Shown here in pieces: positions 7,985-15,835 of a stretch of DNA of 31,053 nt (positions within the stretch are counted from its first letter, which is position 1; each line of letters begins with the position of its first letter). The notes under the pieces were generated by a model, which did no database searches, had not been told where the DNA came from, and saw nothing but the letters and a program-made list of their open reading frames with translations. The stretch is taken from contig NZ_JAHYSG010000135.1 of NCBI RefSeq assembly GCF_022095675.1, positions 1 through 31,053 on the forward strand, given 5' to 3'. Position numbers and translations under genes: made by a program. This stretch comes from Dactylosporangium sp. AC04546. Lineage in GTDB: Bacteria > Actinomycetota > Actinomycetes > Mycobacteriales > Micromonosporaceae.

Positions 7985-8580
7985 TCTGCCTGGCGCACCT
8001 TGCGCACGACGAGCACCAGCACGCCGGCGCCGAGCAGGACCGCGACGGCGGTACCGGCCGGGGCGGTGTAGCGGTCGATCTCCCGCCAGCGGTCCGCGAG
8101 CAGCCAGCCGGCCCCGATGAACAGCGCGTTCCAGACGCCGGAGCCGGCGGCGGTCAGCGTGACGAAGCGCCGCAGCGGCATCCGCTCGACCCCGGCCGGG
8201 ATGGACACCAGGCTGCGCAGCACGGGCACGCATCGCGACCCGGCCACGAACCACGACCCGTGCCGCGCGAACAGCCGGTGCCCGCGCTCGAGGTCGCGCC
8301 GGCTGGCGAGGACGAACCACCGCTTGCCGGCCAGGCGGTGCAGCCGCTCGTAGCCGAGCCGGGCGCCGAGCCAGTACAGCACCAGCGACCCGCTCACCGC
8401 GCCGACCGTCGCCGCCACCCACACGAGCAGCGGATGCATGGCCCCGGCCCGGGCCCGGAACCCGGCCAGCGGCAGGATCAGCTCGGACGGGATGGGCGGC
8501 ACGAGGGTCTCCAGCGCGATCAGCAGCCCCACCCCGACGGGCCCGAGCAGGTCGATCGTCGCGAAGATCCAGTCCGTCAT
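7981..8580 (-). CDS. DedA-family (VTT domain) membrane protein
   Basis: A 199-residue polytopic protein. It shows the family marks: ETLVPPIPSE near the N-terminus (residues 24-33), the re-entrant RCVPVLRSLVSIPAG segment and several transmembrane helices, including IFATIDLLGPVGVGLLIALE, LLVWVAATVGAVSGSLVLYW and AVAVLLGAGVLVLVV. DedA proteins are linked to membrane lipid handling such as undecaprenyl-phosphate recycling; the exact substrate here is open. ATG 8580 lacks a ribosome-binding site but has TAGACT ending 6 nt upstream (8587-8592), so the mRNA is probably leaderless. It is the first gene of the four-gene minus-strand operon. Confidence 0.9.
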   Translation of the reverse strand: MTDWIFATIDLLGPVGVGLLIALETLVPPIPSELILPLAGFRARAGAMHPLLVWVAATVGAVSGSLVLYWLGARLGYERLHRLAGKRWFVLASRRDLERGHRLFARHGSWFVAGSRCVPVLRSLVSIPAGVERMPLRRFVTLTAAGSGVWNALFIGAGWLLADRWREIDRYTAPAGTAVAVLLGAGVLVLVVRKVRQAE

Positions 8581-8586
8581 CGCCGA

Positions 8587-8592
8587 AGTCTA
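8587..8592 (-). promoter_or_regulatory. -10 box for a leaderless transcript of the DedA operon
   Basis: TAGACT on the minus strand ends 6 nt before the DedA ATG, which is the usual place for a -10 hexamer when transcription begins at the start codon. A 10-bp palindrome AGGACGTCCT (8595-8604) lies directly upstream and could be an operator. No clear -35 box is visible. Confidence 0.55.
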
Positions 8593-8677
8593 GAAGGACG
8601 TCCTGAATGATGCCTGGGAGCAAGTAACCGACCGCGATGCTTTCATTGCGGTGTGATGAAAGGTCATCCGTACGGAG

Positions 8678-8706
8678 GCGGTAAGTGCCCGATCGACGTG
8701 CGGTAA
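8678..8706 (+). promoter_or_regulatory. Direct repeat GCGGTAA upstream of the sugar importer
   Basis: GCGGTAA occurs at 8678-8684 and again at 8700-8706, 22 bp apart, about two helical turns. The repeats lie 134-162 bp before the importer start in the 259-bp intergenic region shared with the DedA operon. They may be a regulator site; nothing else is recognised in this region apart from the DedA -10 box and adjacent palindrome. Confidence 0.3.
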
Positions 8707-8839
8707 CGGACCGGAGGTGCCATCACCAGCGGTGCGCCCAAGGCAATACGGTCCGTGCACGACATACGCGCGCCGCCCCGCCGGATGGAGTAGCCGCCGC
8801 CTGCGCGCGTTCCCTGGGCACCCCTGTGGAGGGACCGAC

Positions 8840-10102
8840 GTGTGGAAAGGCCGCTTGGCGATCGCGTCGCTCCTGCTCGTGTCGCTGCTCGCGGGGCTGT
8901 CGATGTGCGCGATCCGTGGCGCCAGCAACGACCAGCTCGAGGTGTACTCCTGGTGGACCGGTCCCGGTGAGGAGGAGGGCCTCGCCGCCATGGCGAAGGC
9001 CTTCGAGGCGGCCAACCCCGGCGTCCGGTTCATCAACGCGGCGGTCTCGGGCGGCGCCGGATCCAACGCCAAGGCGATCCTCGCCAGCCGCCTGCTGGCC
9101 AACGACCCGCCCGACTCCTACCAGCGCCACGCCGGCCTGGAGCTGCTCGACGACGTCCGCTCCGGCAAGGTCCACGACGTCTCCGACCTCTACGACGAGC
9201 AGGGCTGGCGCGACGTCTTCCCGAAGGGCCTGCTCGACAACCTGACGATCGACGGCAAGATCTACGCCGTGCCGGTGAACATCCACCGGGCCAACCTCCT
9301 GTGGTACAACCCGAACACCCTCAGGGAGCTCGGACTCCCGGGTCCGCCGAAGACCTGGGCGGACTTCCTGGCCCAGGCGCAGACCATCCAGGCCAAGGGC
9401 AAGGTGCCGCTCGCGGTCGGCCCGGAGTGGACCCAGAAGCACCTCATGGAGACGGTGCTGCTCGGCGAGCTCGGCGCGAACGGGTACGAGTCGCTGTTCA
9501 ACGGCAACCTCGCCTGGACCACGCCGCAGGTGAGCGCCGCGCTCGACACGTTCGCCAAGGTGCTGGGGGTGTCCGACGTGAAGTCGGCCTCCGGCGACTG
9601 GCAGCCGCAGATCGACCGGGTGGTGCAGGGCTCGGCCGTGTACGCCGTGATGGGCGACTGGGCGTCGAACTACCTGGAGCAGACCAAGAAGCTCAAGTTC
9701 AACGAGACGTACGGCGTGGCGGCCTCGCCCGGCACCGACGGAACCTACGACTTCCTCTCCGACTCGTTCACCCTGCCCACCGGCGCACGCCGGCCCGACC
9801 TGAGCCGCAAGTGGCTCATCGAGTGCGGCTCGGCCGACGGGCAGAACCTGTTCAACCCGCTCAAGGGCTCGATTCCGGCGCGCACCGACGCCGATGCCGC
9901 CCTGTACCAGGGGTACCTCGGCTGGGCGCTGCAACAGTGGCGCGACCCGAAGACCCGCATCGTCGGCTCGCTGACGCACGGCGTGGTGGCGAACAACGCC
10001 TACAACGCCGAGATCGACTCGGCGCTCGGCCTCTTCGTCCAGCACGGCGACCTCGGCAAGTTCGCCAGGACCGTGCAGCAGCAGTTCCGGGAGACGCAGT
10101 GA
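8840..10102 (+). CDS. Sugar ABC importer, extracellular binding protein (glucose/mannose type)
   Basis: The 420-residue protein catches a sugar outside the membrane and hands it to the permeases. GTG 8840 is chosen because GGAGGGA (8828-8834) sits 5 nt upstream and a hydrophobic leader follows (MWKGRLAIASLLLVSLLAGL). The leader ends in LSMC, a poor lipobox because of Met before Cys, so it could be lipid-anchored at Cys22 or held by the uncleaved helix. Mature residues VYSWWTGPGEEEGLAAM and DSYQRHAGLELLDD resemble the Thermus/Pseudomonas glucose-mannose binding proteins rather than maltose-binding proteins (family memory). The stop overlaps the next start as GTGA. The substrate is inferred, not shown. 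Confidence 0.88.
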   Translation: MWKGRLAIASLLLVSLLAGLSMCAIRGASNDQLEVYSWWTGPGEEEGLAAMAKAFEAANPGVRFINAAVSGGAGSNAKAILASRLLANDPPDSYQRHAGLELLDDVRSGKVHDVSDLYDEQGWRDVFPKGLLDNLTIDGKIYAVPVNIHRANLLWYNPNTLRELGLPGPPKTWADFLAQAQTIQAKGKVPLAVGPEWTQKHLMETVLLGELGANGYESLFNGNLAWTTPQVSAALDTFAKVLGVSDVKSASGDWQPQIDRVVQGSAVYAVMGDWASNYLEQTKKLKFNETYGVAASPGTDGTYDFLSDSFTLPTGARRPDLSRKWLIECGSADGQNLFNPLKGSIPARTDADAALYQGYLGWALQQWRDPKTRIVGSLTHGVVANNAYNAEIDSALGLFVQHGDLGKFARTVQQQFRETQ

Positions 10103-11067
10103 CCGCTCCGCTCCACGTGCCCCGGCACTCCTCGGAGGCCCCGGTCGCGCCGCCGCCGCAACGGCAGCGCAAGCCCCGCAAGCAGCGCGGCCCGGCCTGG
10201 CTGGCCGGCCTGCTGCTCGTCTCGCCGTCGCTGATCCTCATCGGGATCTTCGTCTACGGCTTCCTCGGCTGGAACGTGCGCGTCTCGTTCTCCGAGTGGA
10301 AGGGCCTGTCGCCGTCGTACGACTTCGTCGGCCTCGACAACTACGCCGACCTGTGGCACGACGAGCGGTTCCGGGCCGACGCGCGCAACCTCATCGTGTT
10401 CACCGTCGTGTTCGTCGTGGGCTCGCTGCTGCTGGGCTTCCTCATGGCGATGCTGCTCGACAAGGGCGTGCGCGGCGAGGGGTTCTTCCGCGGCGTGTAC
10501 CTCTTCCCGATGGCCATCTCGTTCATCGCGACCGCGATCGTGTGGCGCTGGCTGCTCGACAACGGCACCGGCGAGGACACCGCCGGGCTCAACAAGCTCT
10601 TCGCCGCCGTCGGCCTGGACTTCCTGCGCAGCGACTGGCACAAGTCCGACTCGGTGTGGGCGATCGCGGCGGTGGCGCTGCCCGCCGGGTGGGCGCTGTC
10701 GGGGTACGTCATGGCCCTGTTCCTGGCCGGCATGCGCGGCGTGCCGGAGACCCTGCGCGAGTCGGCCCGCCTCGACGGGGCCAGCGAGTCGCAGATCTTC
10801 TGGCACGTGGTGCGGCCCGCGCTGCGGCCGGTCATGTTCAGCGCGCTGCTCATCATGGTGCACATCTCGCTGAAGGCGTTCGACCTGCTGTACGCGCTGG
10901 ACCAGGGCAACCTGCGCATCGACACGCCGTCGCTGTACATGTGGTTCACCACCTTCGACGGCGGCTTCTACGACCGCGGCGCGACGATCGCGACCGTGCT
11001 GCTGCTGGGCGTGGCGCTGGTCGTCGGCCCCTATGTCTGGTACGCCCTGCGCACGGAGAGGCGGTGA
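10099..11067 (+). CDS. Sugar ABC importer permease 1 (MalF-like)
   Basis: A 322-residue inner-membrane protein starting at GTG 10099 inside the stop codon of the binding protein. A basic, proline-rich cytoplasmic head (about 30 residues) is followed by about six transmembrane helices, beginning with WLAGLLLVSPSLILIGIFVYGF. The EAA loop that docks the ATPase is seen as ESARLDGASESQIFWHVVRP. FPMAISFIATAIVWRWLLDN resembles glucose-type permeases of the GtsB kind. It ends by overlapping the second permease (GTGA at 11064-11067). Confidence 0.9.
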   Translation: MTAPLHVPRHSSEAPVAPPPQRQRKPRKQRGPAWLAGLLLVSPSLILIGIFVYGFLGWNVRVSFSEWKGLSPSYDFVGLDNYADLWHDERFRADARNLIVFTVVFVVGSLLLGFLMAMLLDKGVRGEGFFRGVYLFPMAISFIATAIVWRWLLDNGTGEDTAGLNKLFAAVGLDFLRSDWHKSDSVWAIAAVALPAGWALSGYVMALFLAGMRGVPETLRESARLDGASESQIFWHVVRPALRPVMFSALLIMVHISLKAFDLLYALDQGNLRIDTPSLYMWFTTFDGGFYDRGATIATVLLLGVALVVGPYVWYALRTERR

Positions 11068-11996
11068 CCGCGATGGTACGGGCAACCGCCGTCGTTCCCC
11101 GGCACACGCAACCGCGGATCCCGCCGCCGCTCGCGGCCGCGCCGCCGCCGCGGCGGACCCGCTCACCGTTCGTGTCCCGGCTGCTGCGCTACGCCGCCCT
11201 GTGGGCGCTCGCGGCGTTCTTCCTGATGCCGGTGTACGTGCTCGTCGTGACCTCGTTCAAGAACCCGGCCGACGTCAGCGTGACCCGCATCTGGGAGCTG
11301 CCGACCAGCTTCTCCCTGACGAACTTCGGCGAGGTGTGGCCGAAGCTGGCCTCCGGCTTCCGCAACAGCCTGTCGCTGGCCATCCCGGCCTCCCTGCTGT
11401 CCTCGCTGCTGGGCTGTGCCAACGGGTTCGTGCTGTCGAAGATCCGCTTCCCGTTCGCCAACATCGTGTTCCCGCTGATCCTGTTCGGCATCTTCGTGCC
11501 CTACCAGGCGATCATCATCCCGGTGTCGCAGACGATGACGTCGGTCGGCCTGCGCGGCGGCGGCGACCCCAGCGGCGGCCTGTTCGGCCTCATGCTCATC
11601 CACATCATCTACGGCCTGCCGATCACCACACTGATCTTCCGCAACCACTTTGTGGGGCTGCCGAACACGCTCCTGGAGTCGGCCCGGCTCGACGGCGCCG
11701 GCATTTTCCGGACATTTGTCGATTTAGCGGTACCTCTGGCGAAGCCGGCCTTCGCCGTCAGCATCATCTGGCAGTTCACGTCCTCCTGGAACGACTTCAT
11801 GTTCGGCGCGATGATGACCAGCCGCGACTCGTGGCCGGTGACGATCGCCCTGAACAACGTGGCCGGCGGCCAGGCGATCCCGTTCGGCCAGGCGATGGCG
11901 GGCGCCCTGCTGGTCAGCCTGCCGACCCTGGTGATCTACGTCCTCCTGGGCCGCTTCTTCATGCGGGGCCTGCTGGCGGGCACGCTCCAGGACTGA
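11064..11996 (+). CDS. Sugar ABC importer permease 2 (MalG-like)
   Basis: A 310-residue inner-membrane protein with about six helices and the EAA loop ESARLDGAGIFRTFVDLAVP. GTG 11064 overlaps the previous stop; ATG 11073 in the same frame is an alternative. The N-terminal 30 residues are basic and proline-rich as in permease 1. TRIWELPTSFSLTNFGEVWP resembles glucose-type GtsC permeases. No ATPase gene follows, so the importer must use an ATPase encoded elsewhere, as Streptomyces CUT1 importers do with the shared MsiK. Its last 61 bp overlap the converging gene on the other strand. Confidence 0.9.
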   Translation: MTAMVRATAVVPRHTQPRIPPPLAAAPPPRRTRSPFVSRLLRYAALWALAAFFLMPVYVLVVTSFKNPADVSVTRIWELPTSFSLTNFGEVWPKLASGFRNSLSLAIPASLLSSLLGCANGFVLSKIRFPFANIVFPLILFGIFVPYQAIIIPVSQTMTSVGLRGGGDPSGGLFGLMLIHIIYGLPITTLIFRNHFVGLPNTLLESARLDGAGIFRTFVDLAVPLAKPAFAVSIIWQFTSSWNDFMFGAMMTSRDSWPVTIALNNVAGGQAIPFGQAMAGALLVSLPTLVIYVLLGRFFMRGLLAGTLQD

Positions 11997-12532
11997 TGTG
12001 GCGTCCGGCCCAGCAGCGCGGCGGTGATCGCCGCCGCCGCGAACAGCGCGAAGGCGACGGCGGCGGCGATGTCGAAGATCCGGCTCTCCAGGTCCACGGC
12101 GAGCCGGGGGCCGAACACGCCACGGGGGTCGGTGACGACCTCCAGGGGCGTGCCGGGCGGGTACTCGGCGGTGTCGCGGTACTCGCCCTCGACGTCGGCG
12201 AGCGTGTAGTTGTACAGGCACCGTCCGTCGCGGTTCTCACTGCAGGTCGCGGACATGACGACGGTCGAGGTCCGCTCGCCGGCGTAGCGCATGTACCAGT
12301 CGCCCGGCACCGCGTACGCGGTCGGCAGCAGCGCCAGCATGGCCGCGAAGGCGACCCAGGCCGGGCCGGTGCGCCCCTTGCTGATGGGGTACAGCAGGAA
12401 CGGCGCGGCCAGCAGCGCGACCGTCGGCACCGCAGCGACCAGCCACCACCACGAGGAGCCGAGCGCGCCCGCCGCCCCGGCCAGCAGCCAGACGACGGCG
12501 GTGGCGACGATCAGGGCGACGGCTCGAACCAT
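11936..12532 (-). CDS. Four-helix membrane protein of unknown function
   Basis: A 198-residue protein starting at ATG 12532; a longer frame has no better start. Helices are seen near residues 4-25 (VALIVATAVVWLLAGAAGAL), 30-50 (WLVAAVPTVALLAAPFLLYP), 58-77 (WVAFAAMLALLPTAYAV) and a fourth at about 154-176 (IFDIAAAVAFALFAAAAITA). Between helices 3 and 4 lies an approximately 75-residue soluble loop with a Cys pair (ATCSENRDGRCLY) that could form a disulfide outside the cell. CAGAAT ends 6 nt upstream of ATG, so the mRNA may be leaderless. Its basic C-terminus is encoded antisense to the end of permease 2. I do not recognise the family. Confidence 0.7.
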   Translation of the reverse strand: MVRAVALIVATAVVWLLAGAAGALGSSWWWLVAAVPTVALLAAPFLLYPISKGRTGPAWVAFAAMLALLPTAYAVPGDWYMRYAGERTSTVVMSATCSENRDGRCLYNYTLADVEGEYRDTAEYPPGTPLEVVTDPRGVFGPRLAVDLESRIFDIAAAVAFALFAAAAITAALLGRTPHQSWSVPASRPRMKKRPRRT

Positions 12533-12592
12533 GATCCGATTCTGTGGGGTGCCGTCCGCCGGCGCTGTCGTGCTTCTGCTACACAATGTCGC

Positions 12593-13027
12593 ATGACACG
12601 TCTCCGATGGTGGTCGATCGGCGCCGGTGCGGCCGTCGTGGTCGCGGTGGCCTTCGTGTTCGGGCTCGGCTTGCCGCGGCGCTCGGCGTTCCTGGCCCGC
12701 GAGGCGCCGAACGCGTGCGCGCTGATGGCGGAGGGCGCGTCCCCGTTCGGCGGCGCGTCGGTCTGCACCCCGCTCGGCCGCCGCACGCCGCCGCTGGGCA
12801 ACCCGGACGGCCAGGTGTTCCTGCTGCTGGAGACGTCAACCGGCCCGGCCGCGGTCCGCATCGACTACACCCGCACGGACTCGGCCGACTACACGGCGAC
12901 GGCGGTGGAGATCCCGACCTGGGAGGCGCCGGGCATCTCCCACGACACTGCGGAGCGCATCAAGGAGGGCATCAACCAGCGCGGCGGCCTGAAGACAACC
13001 CCCTGGGTGGTCCACGGCGCCGCCTGA
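12593..13027 (+). CDS. Small membrane-anchored or secreted protein, unknown
   Basis: A 144-residue protein with a basic start (MTRLRWW), one hydrophobic segment at about 8-28 and an extracytoplasmic domain of about 110 residues with two cysteines (PNACALMAE and GASVCTPLG). There is no ribosome-binding site; TACACAAT ends 5 nt before the ATG, which suggests a leaderless mRNA. It is divergent from the four-helix membrane gene with 60 bp between starts, and the two may share control. The family is unknown to me. Confidence 0.65.
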   Translation: MTRLRWWSIGAGAAVVVAVAFVFGLGLPRRSAFLAREAPNACALMAEGASPFGGASVCTPLGRRTPPLGNPDGQVFLLLETSTGPAAVRIDYTRTDSADYTATAVEIPTWEAPGISHDTAERIKEGINQRGGLKTTPWVVHGAA

Positions 13028-13029
13028 CG

Positions 13030-13046
13030 CCGCCTTCCGGTGGCGG
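13030..13046. terminator. Weak hairpin between converging genes
   Basis: CCGCC (13030-13034) pairs with GGCGG (13042-13046) around a 7-base loop, and a short T-run (TTTT) follows near 13066. It lies in the 65-bp gap between the small secreted-protein gene and the CHAT gene stop. The stem is short for this GC-rich DNA, so the call is tentative. Confidence 0.25.
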
Positions 13047-13092
13047 GGTCGCCGTGGGCGCGGGCTTTTGCCGGCGGGTGACGGCGGGCGGG

Positions 13093-15786
13093 TTACCAGC
13101 CGGCGCCGAAGCAGACCAGCGGGGGTGGGTCCTCGTCCGGGCCCAGGCCGGCGATCGCTCCGGCCAGGGCGGCGGCCGGTGGCAGCCCGCGGCGCAGGCC
13201 TGCGTGGTGGGCCGGGGCGATCCGGCAGGCCACCGCGTCCGACAGCAGTGCCACGCCCGCGACCACGCTGCGCGCCCCGCTGTGCAGCATCGCCACGGTC
13301 ATCCCGAGCGTCTCGTCGCCGGGCCGCGCGCCGGCCAGGCCCAGCTCGCAGGCCGACAGCACGACGTGGGCGGGCAGCCGGGGCAGCCGCTCCAGGTCGT
13401 AGCCGAACAGCGGCCCGTCGGCCAGGTCGAGGTGCGAAAAGAGTGGATTGTCCGGCTCGTGGGTACCGTGCGCCGCCACGTGCAGCACATCGGCCCGCCC
13501 GGCGGCGTCGCGCACCTCGGCCGTGGTCGCCGCGACGCTGACCGTGGTGCCGGCGTCGGTGCTTGCGGTTTCGACGTTGGTCGATCTACCCTCGCGATCC
13601 ACCCGACCGCCGAGGGTGGATCGACCGGCGTCGTGCGGCAGCGGACCGCCGTGCGACCAGACGTCGGCCAGCAGCTTGAGCTCCTCGCCGGCCCGCGCCA
13701 CGCCCGGCCCGGCGGCGAGGGCCACCACGGGCGCCGGGGGCAGCGCCGGACCCGAGCGGGCGGCGAGCCAGGCGGTCACCGAGGGTACGACGGCGACCGG
13801 CCGCCCCCGCAGCGCCGGCAGCAGCGTCCACGGCATCGGCGCGAGCGGCGCCGAGGGCGCCAGCAGCAGCGGCCCGGCGGTGACGGCCCCCACCAGCGGC
13901 GCCCACAGCATCCGGTCGAGCCGGGCGAGGGCCGACCGGCTGGCCGCGCGTACGGTGGCCCGGACCGGCTCGGGCAGCGTGTCGAGCGCGAGCGCGTCGA
14001 GGTCGTGCCGCAGCCGCCGGTGCGCCTCCAGCACGGGCGCGGCGTCGCCGAGATCGAGCAGCGCCTCCCTCCGCCCGGTGACGGCGAGCGCGACGAGCCG
14101 GTCGCCGGTGATGAGGTGCGCGACGAACGTGGCGTCGGCCTCGGCGAGCCGCGCGCGCAGTGCCCCGAGCGACGCGGGCGCGGTGGTGTGGGCGGGCCCC
14201 GGGGTGTACCACGACCGCTGCCGCACCTGCTGCTCCAGCCGCGCACACCGGGACCGCAGCCGCGGATCGGTTCGCCCGGCGAGCAGCTGCCCGCGCAGCT
14301 CGGCCCGGGCGTGCCGCAGCTCCTCCAGCAGCCGCGCGGCCTCCTCGTCCGGCGGCGGCAGCACCGGCGGCAGCCGCGCCGACAGCGCCCGCGCCCGCTC
14401 CGCCCAGCCGAACACGGCCGCCGCCCGCCCGCTGCCGACGGCCTTCGCGAGCCCGTCGGCAGCGAGCCGCCGAGCGTGGCTCCCGACCGCGGTCTGCAGG
14501 TCGAGACTGCCGAACGAGGCCTGGTACCGATGCAGATCCCCGAGTGCCGCCCGCCGCTCGCGATCGGCCCCGGCGACGTCGCCCCGCGCCTCGGCGAGCG
14601 CCGCCCGCACCCCGCGGGCCTGGAGCCGCGTCGCGATCGGATCGCGCGCCCGCAGCCGCACCGCCTCCCCGGCGACCTCCGCGGCCCGCCGCCACCGCTC
14701 CCGAGAGCCGCGGGCTCCGTCGGGCACGGCCGCCCTGGTGGCAGGTGTGGGGATGGTGGGCGCCGGGCCGCCGGCCGGTGCGGGGGCGGCGGCGGTGAGG
14801 AGGGCCGTCGCCGCCGTCAGGCGGGCGCGGCGGGCCTCGTCGGTCAGACCCTCGGCGGACAGCCGGTCGGCCAGCGCCACCGCCCGTGTCGCGGCGCCGC
14901 GCGCCCGGCCCTCGCCGATCGCCGCCGCCAGGCCCACGTGGGTGGCGAGCAGGGCCCAGCCCACGGCGCCGCGGCCGGTGAAGCGGCGGCGGGCGCGGGC
15001 GGCCAGCGACCGGGCGTCGGGCCAGCGCTCCTCGAGCAGGGCCAGCTCGGCCCGGCTCAGCTCGGCCTCGGCCAGGTCCTGGCGGCGGCCGTCCGCGGCG
15101 AACAGCTCCGCCGCCCGGGACAGGTCGCGGTCGGCGTCGCCGAACAGCCCCGCGGCGAGCAGGACCTGGGCGCGGTCGGCGTGGTAGACGCCGGCGAACA
15201 CCCGCGACTGGCTCGACAGCAGGTGGCGCACGCCGTCCATCACGCGCAGCGCCGTCGGCAGGTCGCCGGAGAGCATGCACAGGTACCCGTAGTTGTGCGC
15301 CGCCTTCGCCGCGATGACCTCCAGGCCGTGCCGGCGGGCCAGGTCGGCGCAGCGGGCGAAGTCGGCCCGGGCCGCCGCGTGGCGGCCCCGGCGCATGTGG
15401 ACCAGGCCGCGGTTGAGCAGGTTGCGGCAGAGGATCTCCGGCTCGTCCTCGTCGAGCAGGCCAACGGCCCGGTCGAACACGGCCGCCGCCTCGGCCAGCA
15501 GCCCGGCCCGCTGCAGCAGCAGGCCGCGCTGGCTGGCCGCCCGGCCGCGCAGCCGGCGCGGCAGGCCGGGCAGGGCATCGGTGCGGTCGAGCAGCTCGAT
15601 GCCCGCGGCCGGCCCGCGGCGCTCGGCCTCGTGGTAGGCGAGGGTGATCAGGACGCCGGCGAGCTCCTCCGGGGTCGCGTCCAGCGCCAGGGCCCGGTGC
15701 AGCAGCCGGCGGGCCGCGGCGTGCCGGCCCCGCTCGGTCTCCGTCTGCGCGCGCTGATGCAGCTCCGCGGCCGTGACGCCACCCAC
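13093..15786 (-). CDS. TPR-CHAT caspase-like protease
   Basis: An 897-residue cytoplasmic protein, last gene of the sigma-protease operon. Residues 1-550 are alpha-helical TPR-like repeats (for example RGRHAAARRLLHRALALDAT and AEAAAVFDRAVGLLDEDEP), which usually sense or hold a partner. The C-terminal part is a CHAT peptidase: the catalytic His773 lies in LHVAAHGTH and the catalytic Cys813 in VVLSACELG, 40 residues apart as in caspase/separase-type peptidases. The fold ends with a typical GARSVVAGVALLSD and a final CFGAGW. GTG 15786 has no ribosome-binding site; the gene follows the subtilisin gene by 45 nt. Residues about 718-739 come from a palindromic DNA element. CHAT proteases act in bacterial death and defence systems and in the type III-E craspase; the substrate here is unknown. 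Confidence 0.9.
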   Translation of the reverse strand: MGGVTAAELHQRAQTETERGRHAAARRLLHRALALDATPEELAGVLITLAYHEAERRGPAAGIELLDRTDALPGLPRRLRGRAASQRGLLLQRAGLLAEAAAVFDRAVGLLDEDEPEILCRNLLNRGLVHMRRGRHAAARADFARCADLARRHGLEVIAAKAAHNYGYLCMLSGDLPTALRVMDGVRHLLSSQSRVFAGVYHADRAQVLLAAGLFGDADRDLSRAAELFAADGRRQDLAEAELSRAELALLEERWPDARSLAARARRRFTGRGAVGWALLATHVGLAAAIGEGRARGAATRAVALADRLSAEGLTDEARRARLTAATALLTAAAPAPAGGPAPTIPTPATRAAVPDGARGSRERWRRAAEVAGEAVRLRARDPIATRLQARGVRAALAEARGDVAGADRERRAALGDLHRYQASFGSLDLQTAVGSHARRLAADGLAKAVGSGRAAAVFGWAERARALSARLPPVLPPPDEEAARLLEELRHARAELRGQLLAGRTDPRLRSRCARLEQQVRQRSWYTPGPAHTTAPASLGALRARLAEADATFVAHLITGDRLVALAVTGRREALLDLGDAAPVLEAHRRLRHDLDALALDTLPEPVRATVRAASRSALARLDRMLWAPLVGAVTAGPLLLAPSAPLAPMPWTLLPALRGRPVAVVPSVTAWLAARSGPALPPAPVVALAAGPGVARAGEELKLLADVWSHGGPLPHDAGRSTLGGRVDREGRSTNVETASTDAGTTVSVAATTAEVRDAAGRADVLHVAAHGTHEPDNPLFSHLDLADGPLFGYDLERLPRLPAHVVLSACELGLAGARPGDETLGMTVAMLHSGARSVVAGVALLSDAVACRIAPAHHAGLRRGLPPAAALAGAIAGLGPDEDPPPLVCFGAGW
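13572..13633. repeat. Palindromic element inside the CHAT coding frame
   Basis: Bases 13572-13594 and 13611-13633 form a 23-bp inverted repeat around a 16-base loop. The only mismatches are at positions that become G-U pairs in RNA. The core arm is GGTCGATCTACCCTCG. The same arm sequence (TCGACGTTGGTCGATC, 16 bases exact) occurs in the intergenic repeat at 23557-23572 in reverse orientation and, with small changes, at 23370-23389. It encodes CHAT residues about 718-739 (GRSTLGGRVDREGRSTNVET), a polar stretch unlike its surroundings. Confidence 0.7.
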
Positions 15787-15811
15787 GGTGCCATTGTGGT
15801 GGCCCGCAGTG

Positions 15812-15835
15812 GCGACAGGTCAAGCGACAGGTCAA
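15812..15835. repeat. Tandem 12-bp duplication at the subtilisin stop codon
   Basis: GCGACAGGTCAA is repeated exactly at 15812-15823 and 15824-15835. The second copy contains the stop codon of the subtilisin gene (15832-15834, minus strand), so the duplication has lengthened the gap to the CHAT gene. It looks like a recent slippage event and has no clear function. Confidence 0.7.

Noticed and set aside
8590..9102. A minus-strand ORF in the intergenic region before the importer
   Set aside because: It has poor third-position bias, lies antisense to the binding-protein start and contains the DedA promoter region.
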